A DNA stretch of 64,000 nt from Afipia sp049747295. Lineage in GTDB: Bacteria > Pseudomonadota > Alphaproteobacteria > Rhizobiales > Xanthobacteraceae. Under the pieces are notes generated by a model. That model was not told where the DNA came from, did not search any database, and saw only the letters and a list, made by a program, of their open reading frames with translations. Position numbers and translations under genes: made by a program. This document shows, one piece after another, positions 26,201-32,673 of this stretch; the stretch's first letter is position 1, and every line of letters begins with the position of its first letter. The DNA lies in NCBI RefSeq assembly GCF_049747295.1, contig NZ_JBMHJM010000001.1:3782001-3846000 (forward strand). The letters run 5' to 3'.

Positions 26201-26375
26201 TGAGTTCAGGCTCGATCTGGGAAGTTGACCGTAAACGCTCAAGCTCCACCTGATGTTCCATGGCGACCTCTCGGAGAGCCGCGGCTGTCGTGGGATCGAC
26301 CGCCGCGGCGAGTCGAAAGCATCTTTCGATTTGGTCCAATAGATATAAGCGGCGGTCAGCGGGATCTGGCGACAT
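26163..26375 (-). CDS. Small hypothetical protein (70 aa)
   Basis: The product (MSPDPADRRLYLLDQIERCF, then RLAAAVDPTTAAALREVAME and HQVELERL) is a short helical protein of a kind common in Nitrobacteraceae islands. It has no membrane span or metal site. Its end overlaps the start of the helix-turn-helix gene by 38 bases in another frame, so one of the two starts may need adjustment. Function unknown. Confidence 0.55.
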   Translation of the reverse strand: MSPDPADRRLYLLDQIERCFRLAAAVDPTTAAALREVAMEHQVELERLRSTSQIEPELNAETRHKPDMEG

Positions 26376-26447
26376 TGCAATCGAATCGATAATTTCGACG
26401 AGACGCTTAGTTAACTCCCTTGACCATCATCGTTCCTATGAAAAGGA

Positions 26448-26484
26448 TCGGCCGGGCTCGTGGAACCTCAATTAGCCCGGCCGG
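26448..26484 (-). terminator. Hairpin following the zinc-ribbon gene (leftward)
   Basis: CGGCCGGGCT and AGCCCGGCCG form a perfect 10-pair stem with a ~15-base loop. On the minus strand it is followed by ATCCTTTTC. It lies 36 bases past the stop of the zinc-ribbon gene and would separate it from the next leftward genes. Confidence 0.5.
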
Positions 26485-26519
26485 CCTTTGCCACCTGCCT
26501 GTGAAACCAGGCGGCAAAC

Positions 26520-26684
26520 CTACACGGGAGGCTTTAGCGGACTGTGAGCCCAAGCCTGTGCATCTTCGCTCTTGAGTGGGTCTGTCGGCGCATCGCATTT
26601 CGGACATTGCCAGCTCTTCCGCCGTCCTTGGATGACGCGGGTCATAGGCGAACCACAGTTGGGGCAAACCGCTTCGTCGGTCAC
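26520..26684 (-). CDS. Zinc-ribbon protein (54 aa)
   Basis: A GTG at 26684 opens a 54-codon frame with two C-x-x-C pairs: VCPNCGSPMTRVIQGRRKSW followed by QCPKCDAPTDPL. The spacing of about 16 residues between the pairs is that of a four-Cys zinc ribbon. The C-terminus is polar (KSEDAQAWAHSPLKPPV). A longer open frame on the same strand (26407-26667) ignores this motif and is rejected. It may act in nucleic-acid binding; the island carries several such small metal-binding proteins. Confidence 0.65.
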   Translation of the reverse strand: MTDEAVCPNCGSPMTRVIQGRRKSWQCPKCDAPTDPLKSEDAQAWAHSPLKPPV

Positions 26685-26833
26685 GACACCGCTCAAAATA
26701 AAGGAAACTGCTCGACGTGATATTAGCAGTTCCGATCCCCGCTAGGTAGCCTGTTGAGCGAGGCTGTCACGTCCCGGGTGCCAGTTTCATTGCAGGGTAA
26801 TCTTGCCGGTCTTTCGGAAGTCGTCCAGAGCAC

Positions 26834-27025
26834 TCACTGCCTCCGCGTTGGCGGCCCGAACGTCTCGATCATTTCGATCTTACCGCCGTGGACATGTTTC
26901 AGAACCTCGTCCAGCTTTCGCATGTCGTAACCTTTGCCGCAGGTCGAACAGATCGTCAGATGATCGATATCAGCTTTCGGCTCCCAGCCTGTTGGAATGC
27001 CATCGCTCGGTTTGTCGTCGCTCAT
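26834..27025 (-). CDS. Small CCHH zinc-finger-like protein B (63 aa), paralogue of A
   Basis: The core LTICSTCGKGYDMRKLDEVL then KHVHGGKIEMIETFGPPTRR matches protein A at 25776-25985 in Cys and His spacing and in the terminal F-G-x-P-T-R-R. The N-terminus is acidic (MSDDKPSDGIPTGWEPKADI). The start overlaps the stop of the next upstream gene by four bases (ATGA), so the two are coupled. Confidence 0.65.
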   Translation of the reverse strand: MSDDKPSDGIPTGWEPKADIDHLTICSTCGKGYDMRKLDEVLKHVHGGKIEMIETFGPPTRRQ

Positions 27026-27333
27026 CTCGCCAGCCGCTTCCCGATCTTCAGGACCTTTTTCTCACGCTTCAGCGCTCCGTCCGGTTTTCCATAAATTAGC
27101 TGGGACATTCCCCACTGAGCATGCTGTATCGGACCGGTTCGTGTTGCGGCCAGCAAAAGCGCTTCAGTCGCGGTAAGAACAGGACGTGTTTTTTGCTGCG
27201 CTTCAGGGAGGGCAAGAATGTAGTCGCGGGCATCCGCTAACGTTTCTAGTGGTCTACCAGATGGCACCTGCACCGGTTGATGGAACCGATCTTCCCAGGA
27301 CACAACGCAACTCCGGCACGCTACTAACTGCAT
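27022..27333 (-). CDS. Hypothetical protein (103 aa) of the small-gene run
   Basis: The product (SGRPLETLADARDYILALPE, TATEALLLAATRTGPIQHAQ, MSQLIYGKPDGALKREKKVL) has a helical core I recall from small rhizobial proteins of unknown function. Its first ~25 residues are less certain and a later start is possible. It is the first gene of a coupled pair with zinc-finger protein B. Confidence 0.55.
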   Translation of the reverse strand: MQLVACRSCVVSWEDRFHQPVQVPSGRPLETLADARDYILALPEAQQKTRPVLTATEALLLAATRTGPIQHAQWGMSQLIYGKPDGALKREKKVLKIGKRLAR

Positions 27334-27520
27334 TCAAGATCATCTGATTATTTATGTTCCACAAATTCTTATTCGTGCCTCCTGCGGCCCAGCAAGCCGA
27401 TTCGAAGGCATGATTACGGGCACTGTTGCTGCGGCTTCCGGGGGACGGGCTTCTTCGAATTTCATGCTGGAACATGATCCGATGACGGGCACTGGGCGCT
27501 TCTCGGTTGATCGGGTCGGC

Positions 27521-28234
27521 TTAATCACCTCGCGCGGCAAATATCCCAGAGAGCGCGATAGAGAACAGAACTGCGGAAGCTAGAAGAAACAGCCCGCCAG
27601 CGATGAATGCGTACCCTATGACGCCGGCGACACCGCCTAGTAGAAACGCGATAACAGTTTGAACGTGGAGCAGCAGTTTGGATCGGTCGTTGCTTGCCTG
27701 GTCAAAGGCTTCCCTTCCGCGCGCGACGTCCAAGAGATTGCCCAGTTCAATTCCAATGTCAGTGGCCATTCCTGACACGTGGGTGGTCCGCACACGGGCA
27801 TTTGATATCCTGGTCACCACAGCATTTTGAAGCCCCATAAGAAAGCTGAGCGCCATCACGATAAGGGGAACGCGCCAGGCCTCACGCAACCAGATGTCCG
27901 CCAACCCAAGCGGTGCCAAAAGGACCGCTTCGGCCAAAATGCTGTACGCAAATATCCCTGGTATTTTCCTCCGCCTACCTGCGTTAATCAGCAGGCTTGA
28001 GACAGTAGCACCGCTAATGAACGCGATGACGATCGCGAAGAAACCGAAGGCCGGCAGGAGGTGGCCAGAAGCAACCCGATCCGAGAATATTGAAACGTTG
28101 CCCGTCATATTCGCGGAAAAGAAGCCGACCGCATGAAACGCGGCAGCGTTGAGCGCACCAGCAATTGTTGCGAGACTTACAGCTAGCCGGCGGTCGAACG
28201 CTTCGGTCCGGCCTGAGCCCTGATGTACGAGCAT
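27521..28234 (-). CDS. DUF1275 (YoaK-type) membrane protein
   Basis: A 237-residue inner-membrane protein with about six spans. The family signature is visible: GALNAAAFHAVGFFSANMTG near the start, then MGLQNAVVTRISNARVRTTH and VSGMATDIGIELGNLLDVAR in the middle. Length is as usual. The T-G-N-x-S...T-T-H-V-S-G-M pattern is diagnostic. Its biochemical role is unknown; members are often scored as small-molecule permeases. It is a common chromosomal gene, here carried as cargo close to the right end of the element. It has no evident partner. Confidence 0.9.
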   Translation of the reverse strand: MLVHQGSGRTEAFDRRLAVSLATIAGALNAAAFHAVGFFSANMTGNVSIFSDRVASGHLLPAFGFFAIVIAFISGATVSSLLINAGRRRKIPGIFAYSILAEAVLLAPLGLADIWLREAWRVPLIVMALSFLMGLQNAVVTRISNARVRTTHVSGMATDIGIELGNLLDVARGREAFDQASNDRSKLLLHVQTVIAFLLGGVAGVIGYAFIAGGLFLLASAVLFSIALSGIFAARGD

Positions 28235-28290
28235 GTTGTCAGATCAGTCGGTAGGAGTTGTACCGTCCTATCACGGTGGCCAGCGATTTG

Positions 28291-28641
28291 TCACTGGCAT
28301 GGGCGGCCTAGTAACTCGGGACGCGATGAGTCCGGCAATCGAAGGCGGCCCATCTTTGCCTGAGCCCCCCGATGCTGCCCCATTGACGACGCGTTTAGGA
28401 ACGCGGTCAACGTCGCTTTGGGCAATTCGCAGTAGTGATAATAGACGGTCTGAAGCTGGACGATCATGTACTGATTGCAGTCGTCGTAGCACACGCGATT
28501 GATGAAGCTGCTGCGTGTGATGTCCTGGCAGGTGAATTCCTTTAGGTCGATCGCGCCGCGATACTTCACTTGGACCGTCTCGGCGCCCGCCCAAGAGGCA
28601 GATAACAGAGCGGCAGCGATCAGGGAGAACAGCCTCAGCAT
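28291..28641 (-). pseudogene. Exported KTSC-like small protein with a frameshifted 3' end
   Basis: The ATG at 28641 opens a signal peptide (LRLFSLIAAALLSASWAGAE) followed by VQVKYRGAIDLKEFTCQDIT, SFINRVCYDDCNQYMIVQLQ and TVYYHYCELPKATLTAFLNA. The Y-H-Y-C-x-L-P...F-L-N-A-S-S-M-G part resembles a KTSC domain. After S-S-M-G the frame turns into Arg/Gln-rich residues. In another frame, 28308-28343 encodes FDCRTHRVPSY and a stop, the ending expected for this family. One or more indels therefore altered the last ~15 residues. The product may be partly functional; the label pseudogene is provisional. Confidence 0.55.
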
Positions 28642-28866
28642 TGGACAATCACGGGGGAAATACCGCACCAGTTTCGCGCCAGAAACGATGCGCTTGAAGG
28701 GGGAAAATTCAAATACAACAAGAACACTATGCGAACAAACTGTGCCTGTTTTTGTGCCTGACAAAACCGCTTCTGTTCACCGTTTAGGCCGGGTTTGCCG
28801 TGGCCTAGAAAGTGCAAAAACCCCGCATAAACACCGTATTTATTGGTGTTCTCCATGCTCAAACCG

Positions 28867-28927
28867 GCGGTAGAGCAGCGGTTTTGTAAACCGAAGGTCG
28901 GGAGTTCAATCCTCTCAACCGGCACCA
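28867..28927 (+). repeat. Attachment site, 61-base direct repeat (right end, tRNA-Thr 3' remnant)
   Basis: Identical to 6706-6766, covering the tRNA-Thr(TGT) sequence from inside the D arm to CCA. It lacks the acceptor 5' strand and the first half of the D arm, so it cannot make a tRNA. It marks the right boundary of the integrated element; typical host genes follow. Confidence 0.95.
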
Positions 28928-29170
28928 CGTTTCCCTGACTTTTCATTCCTTATGGTGTGGCGGCAACGCGCGGTTTCGCGCGGCCGGGACCGTGCAGCCA
29001 CCCGCAACCCTCCATTAACCTCAACTTTCCAAAACCTTATCGCAATTCTTCAACATTGAACGTCTGCCAAGGCTTGCGCATTAGCCTTACCGGACGATTA
29101 GGGCCCGCCTTTAACCCCTGCCGCGAAGGGCTGGATTAGGGTTGGCCGTCATTTGAAAGGCTGCCCTGGA

Positions 29171-29623
29171 ATGCGCGTGTCAGTGACTTTGGCGATTTTG
29201 CTCGGAACGATGGCCTCGGCGATGGCCGACAGCGGTGCGCTTATCGTGATTCCCGGACGGCCGGGCGTCCCCGTGATGATCAATGGCCGCGATGCGTCGT
29301 ACGGTGTCGTCGAATACGAGTGGGGTCTCGCGCATCACTTCAAGCCGCAGACCATCGTCTATGGCGGCTGGGATGAGTACATCGCCCCGGAAGTCGGTCA
29401 TTATTATCCGAGTGCGGGCCGCACGCCGGGCTATGGCCGCCTCGAAATCGAACCGCCGGCCAACCGTCGCCTGCCGCAACCGGCGGAAAGCTATCGCCAG
29501 TCGTGGTCGGCGCAATCGCCGCAGCCCGCACAGCAGAATATTCCGTATGATCCACCGCCGGTGATCGTTGCGCCGGAAATCCGTGGCGGTCGTCCGAATC
29601 GGTTTCAGCAGTTCCGAAATTAA
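29171..29623 (+). CDS. Exported Pro-rich hypothetical protein
   Basis: A 150-residue protein from the ATG at 29171; a TTG six codons upstream is less likely. The signal peptide is MRVSVTLAILLGTMASAMAD. The mature part starts ALIVIPGRPGVPVMINGRDA, then VEYEWGLAHHFKPQTIVYGG, and ends in a Pro/Gln-rich tail (PPPVIVAPEIRGGRPNRFQQ). I recall related exported proteins in Bradyrhizobium and Rhodopseudomonas, without assigned function. It is followed 42 bases later by another exported protein, and the two probably form one unit ending at the terminator at 30366. Confidence 0.75.
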   Translation: MRVSVTLAILLGTMASAMADSGALIVIPGRPGVPVMINGRDASYGVVEYEWGLAHHFKPQTIVYGGWDEYIAPEVGHYYPSAGRTPGYGRLEIEPPANRRLPQPAESYRQSWSAQSPQPAQQNIPYDPPPVIVAPEIRGGRPNRFQQFRN

Positions 29624-29665
29624 ACATCGCTGATCAACAGCGGGTTTTTGAACAGGAGAGTGTCA

Positions 29666-30316
29666 ATGCGTCAGAAAATTGCGGGGTTGATCGCGGGCTT
29701 GGTCCTTGCGGCGACCATGTCGGCGGCGCCAGTGCAGGCATGTACGGCGACCGATCCATGCGGCAGCTATGGCTATTATGGTTATGGCAACGGATGCGGC
29801 AGTGGCTTGGGATGTGGCTCCAGCTACGGTTATGGCGGTTACCGCTATGGCTACGGTTACAGCGTGCGTGAGCGCCTGCCGGATCCGACCGCGGGATTTC
29901 CTTATCAGAGCCCGCAATACTACTACGTCAATCAGGGGCCGACCTACACCGGTCCCGGCAACTACGCTCCGTTCCCGACCTATCAGGAACGTGCGGTGAG
30001 CGGTTGGGGGGCTTACAGCCGTCCTTACTATTACGGCTACTATGGCGGGCCGTACGCGAATGCGACCCATCACTATTACGACGGCGCGCCGGGCATCAGC
30101 GGAGCGAGGGTTTACACCTATCGCTGGGGCCGCCGCCACTACGCGCATCGCGGCTATCGTCCGCACCGCGCGCCGAAGTATTACTACGCAACGCGTTCCG
30201 GCGTCCGGTACGGACACGCCAGCCGGCATGGCTATCCGCATTTCCGTCAGGTGCCGCGCGACAGCCTGGCGCGCGGCGCGCACGTGCCGATGAAGCCGCA
30301 CACTTACAAGTTCTGA
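29666..30316 (+). CDS. Exported Tyr/Gly-rich hypothetical protein
   Basis: A 216-residue protein starting at the ATG at 29666 with AGGAGAG as ribosome-binding site. The signal peptide ends near SAAPVQA. The mature protein opens with ACTATDPCGSYGYYGYGNGC, a Tyr/Gly/Cys-rich low-complexity block with regularly placed Y-G-Y and C-G-S units. It continues with RPYYYGYYGGPYANATHHYY and a basic, Tyr/His-rich C-terminus. Such composition suggests an outer-surface or cell-envelope structural protein, but no family can be named. It follows another exported protein by 42 bases. Confidence 0.75.
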   Translation: MRQKIAGLIAGLVLAATMSAAPVQACTATDPCGSYGYYGYGNGCGSGLGCGSSYGYGGYRYGYGYSVRERLPDPTAGFPYQSPQYYYVNQGPTYTGPGNYAPFPTYQERAVSGWGAYSRPYYYGYYGGPYANATHHYYDGAPGISGARVYTYRWGRRHYAHRGYRPHRAPKYYYATRSGVRYGHASRHGYPHFRQVPRDSLARGAHVPMKPHTYKF

Positions 30317-30365
30317 TCGCACGTTCTGACCGCGAGCTCTGATCGCTCGCGATCCGCAAACGAAC

Positions 30366-30400
30366 AACGCCCGCTTGCAAGTTAAGCGGGCGTTTTGTTT
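30366..30400 (+). terminator. Rho-independent terminator
   Basis: ACGCCCGCTT and AAGCGGGCGT form a 10-pair stem with loop GCAAGTT, followed by TTTGTTTT. It ends the two exported-protein genes and lies just before the convergent rlmB stop at 30416. Confidence 0.85.
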
Positions 30401-30415
30401 TGTGTTGAACGAGCG

Positions 30416-31255
30416 TTAGCTCATCAGGCCGAGACGCGTACTGCCGATGTAGAGTGCAAGCGCCGCCGCATTCGAGACGTTGAGGCTCTTGATCGCGCCG
30501 GGCATGTCCATGCGCGCAACCACCTTGCAGGTCTGACGCGTCAACTGGCGCAACCCTTTGCCTTCGGCACCGAGCACCAGCGCGAGCGGCGCCTGCAGCG
30601 CGACGCCGGCGAGATTTTCGGTGCCTTCGCTGTCGAGGCCGACAGTCATGAAGCCGAGGTCGTTCATTTGGGTCAGCGCCCGTGCCAGATTCTGCACGCT
30701 GACGATGGGAACGAGTTCGAGGGCGCCGGAGGCGGACTTCGCCAGCACGCCGGTGGCTTCCGGGCTGTGCCGGGCCGTGGTCACGATGGCCTTGACGTCG
30801 AACGCTGCGGCCGAGCGCAGGATCGCGCCGACATTGTGCGGATCGGTGATCTGGTCGAGCACCAGCACGATGCCCTCGCGCGCAAGCGTATCGAGATCCG
30901 GTGAGGGCAGGGCATCGGTCTCCGCCAGCAGACCCTGATGGACGGCATCCGGGCTCAGGCGGCGGTCGATCTCCTGGGGCCGGACCATCTCCGGCGTCAC
31001 GCGGGTGTCGATGTTCTCCTCCGCAAGGCGCCGGGCGGCGTTCTCGGTGAGGAACAATTTGCGGATGCGGCGGGCAGGGTTGGCCAGTGCGGCCGTCACC
31101 GTGTGCCAGCCATAAAGAATCACTGGGCCATCGGCCTGGTCGTCGCGGTCGCGCCAGGCCGGCCGGCCGCCAGGGCCGCGGTTCTGGCCCCGGTCTTTAC
31201 CGCGGCCTTGCTGATTTGCGCCCCGAAAGCGCGGTTTTCGCGTGGAATCGCTCAT
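30416..31255 (-). CDS. rlmB: 23S rRNA (guanosine-2'-O-)-methyltransferase RlmB (TrmH/SpoU family)
   Basis: A 279-residue SPOUT methyltransferase. The first ~45 residues are a basic, Gly/Arg-rich extension (RFRGANQQGRGKDRGQNRGP). A substrate-binding domain follows (YGWHTVTAALANPARRIRKL). The SPOUT core contains motif 1 (DPHNVGAILRSAAAFDVKAI), motif 2 (LVLGAEGKGLRQLTRQTC) and motif 3 (IKSLNVSNAAALALYIG). The expected reaction is 2'-O-methylation of G2251 in 23S rRNA using AdoMet. Divergent from tRNA-Tyr, convergent with the terminator before it. The intact motifs make this safe. Confidence 0.94.
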   Translation of the reverse strand: MSDSTRKPRFRGANQQGRGKDRGQNRGPGGRPAWRDRDDQADGPVILYGWHTVTAALANPARRIRKLFLTENAARRLAEENIDTRVTPEMVRPQEIDRRLSPDAVHQGLLAETDALPSPDLDTLAREGIVLVLDQITDPHNVGAILRSAAAFDVKAIVTTARHSPEATGVLAKSASGALELVPIVSVQNLARALTQMNDLGFMTVGLDSEGTENLAGVALQAPLALVLGAEGKGLRQLTRQTCKVVARMDMPGAIKSLNVSNAAALALYIGSTRLGLMS

Positions 31256-31472
31256 GCCGGGGTTGTCCCACGCGGTTGGAATAATGGCAATTTCCGGCGT
31301 GGCGCCGGGCGTGAAAATGCCGTCATAATTCTCCCCGCCTTGGTTGACTTTACCCCACGCCTTCGCCCATAAACGCGCCGACCGGGCGCCCGTTTTCGGG
31401 CTCGCTTTTTACCGTCATCCATGGCCGTCCAGCCGCCCAATTCGGGTGTGTGAAGGGCCGACGACGTTAAGC

Positions 31473-31558
31473 GGGGGAGTGTCCCGAGTGGCAAAGGGAG
31501 CTGACTGTAAATCAGCCGCCGTATGGCTTCGAAGGTTCGAGTCCTTCTTCCCCCACCA
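31473..31558 (+). tRNA. tRNA-Tyr (anticodon GTA)
   Basis: The acceptor GGGGGAG pairs with TTCCCCC (one G-T). The anticodon stem GCTGA/TCAGC carries the loop CTGTAAA (anticodon GTA). A long type II variable arm follows (CGCCGTATGGCTTC), then the T arm GAAGGTTCGAGTCCTTC. The CCA end is encoded. The long variable arm is as expected for bacterial tRNA-Tyr. Confidence 0.96.
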
Positions 31559-31562
31559 TCTT

Positions 31563-31599
31563 GAAAACGCTCGCGGAATTGATTTTCCGCGGGCGTTTT
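31563..31599 (+). terminator. Rho-independent terminator after tRNA-Tyr
   Basis: AAAACGCTCGCGGAA pairs with TTCCGCGGGCGTTTTT around a short TTGATT loop and is followed by a T run. It lies four bases after the tRNA end. Confidence 0.85.
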
Positions 31600-31681
31600 T
31601 ATTTGGCCTCGTCTGATCTCGTCTGATCCAGGAACAGTCGTCCGCGCGATCCGTTGCCATTGGGGGAAAACGGAGGTCGCC

Positions 31682-31960
31682 ATGAAGATCGCAGCAACCG
31701 CTCTCGCGCTCACGCTCGCATGGATGGTTGGTCCGCTCGCGCATGCTGTCGCCGATGACCCCGGTCCGGATTGGATGCCGCGCGAGCAGATCAGACAAAA
31801 GTTGATCGAGGCGGGTTACACTGAGATCACCGAACTCGAAGCCGATGATGGCCACTGGGAAGGTGAGGGTGTGAAAGGCGGCAAGCGGGTGGAATTTCAT
31901 CTCGATCCCAACTCCGGCGCGGTTCTCTCTGAAAAGGTGAAGAAGCCTAAGAAAGAGTGA
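31682..31960 (+). CDS. Exported PepSY-like domain protein (92 aa)
   Basis: The ATG has an excellent GGAGGTCGCC ribosome-binding site. Residues 1-25 form a signal peptide (KIAATALALTLAWMVGPLAH). The rest is one PepSY-type domain: PDWMPREQIRQKLIEAGYTE, ITELEADDGHWEGEGVKGGK, then RVEFHLDPNSGAVLSEK. The family is found in periplasmic proteins that may modulate proteases or sense envelope state. Its role here is unknown. It stands alone between tRNA-Tyr and the large gap before the RTX gene. Confidence 0.82.
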   Translation: MKIAATALALTLAWMVGPLAHAVADDPGPDWMPREQIRQKLIEAGYTEITELEADDGHWEGEGVKGGKRVEFHLDPNSGAVLSEKVKKPKKE

Positions 31961-32185
31961 CGCGCTTCGACGCGGAGTCGTTGCAAGAGACGACGTTCGG
32001 TATTGCTGACGCGAAGGCGACTCGCACTCTCGACCTCAAGATATGCTTCGATCTACCAGCGATGCAGCGCTCTTCGATTGTGGTTTGAGAACGCAACGTC
32101 TCATTTGAAAAAGAAGTGTTCTGAGTCGCGCATGGAGTTGTTCTCCGCGCAAATGAATTTTCTTCTTCTTGCTCGCGCCTTCAGC

Positions 32186-32206
32186 AAATCTCGCACTGCG
32201 AGATTT
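32186..32206. promoter_or_regulatory. Perfect 21-base palindrome, possible operator
   Basis: AAATCTCGCA, a single C, then TGCGAGATTT. The arms match over all ten positions. There is no following T run on either strand that would suggest a terminator. It lies about 470 bases upstream of the RTX gene start. Confidence 0.45.
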
Positions 32207-32220
32207 GAATCAACATCGCG

Positions 32221-32238
32221 CGCCACGATCGCGTGGCG
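32221..32238. promoter_or_regulatory. Inverted repeat CGCCACG-N4-CGTGGCG
   Basis: Seven-base perfect arms with a four-base ATCG spacer, 14 bases after the larger palindrome. The pair could be protein-binding sites or an RNA structure in the leader of the RTX gene; nothing more can be said. Confidence 0.3.
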
Positions 32239-32673
32239 TTGTGAACAGGACATTCGTGTCAAATCACGACCTGGTTAATATGGTTAAGAATTCGTCACCA
32301 AGTTGTTATGCGTCGCCTCTATAGGATGGAACCAAGCGACGGACGTGCGTCTCAACAGGCGCGCGTGCGTATTTGGCGGCGCGCCAGCGCCATTGATTTG
32401 AGGGTTGATCGGCTATCTCGGTCCCGCATGCGTCGGGTGAGATGTCCGGCTGGAGTTTGACGACGATGATGACGACGGCGGTTCCGTTTTCTCACCGACA
32501 CCACACGATCCAATCTGAAACCGTGCCGGGCACACCGCTGGTTTATTCAATTCACTGATCTGCGAATTTCTCGTTGCCCGGTTTTTGATCGGGCAGCGTC
32601 TCACCTCACCAAACGCTCATCGCTTCGCTTTTGAAGCCACCCTTTTGTGCGCCTAAATTTCCGGAGAATTTTC

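Larger units (their letters stand above)
31961..32673. other. Long non-coding stretch upstream of the RTX adhesin gene, with palindromes
   Basis: About 700 bases lack a credible gene. The stretch is less GC-rich than its surroundings at 32.08-32.30 kb. It contains a perfect palindrome at 32186-32206 (arms AAATCTCGCA/TGCGAGATTT, one-base spacer). Another inverted repeat lies at 32221-32238 (CGCCACG/CGTGGCG, four-base spacer). It should contain the adhesin promoter and a long leader; no promoter could be placed with confidence. Confidence 0.5.

Noticed and set aside
26407..26667. 86-codon leftward frame
   Set aside because: It runs out of frame through a clear four-Cys zinc-ribbon gene (26520-26684) and has no sensible protein pattern.
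28867..28927. A second tRNA-Thr gene
   Set aside because: Only the 3' part from the D arm onward is present and the acceptor 5' strand is missing, so it is an att remnant.
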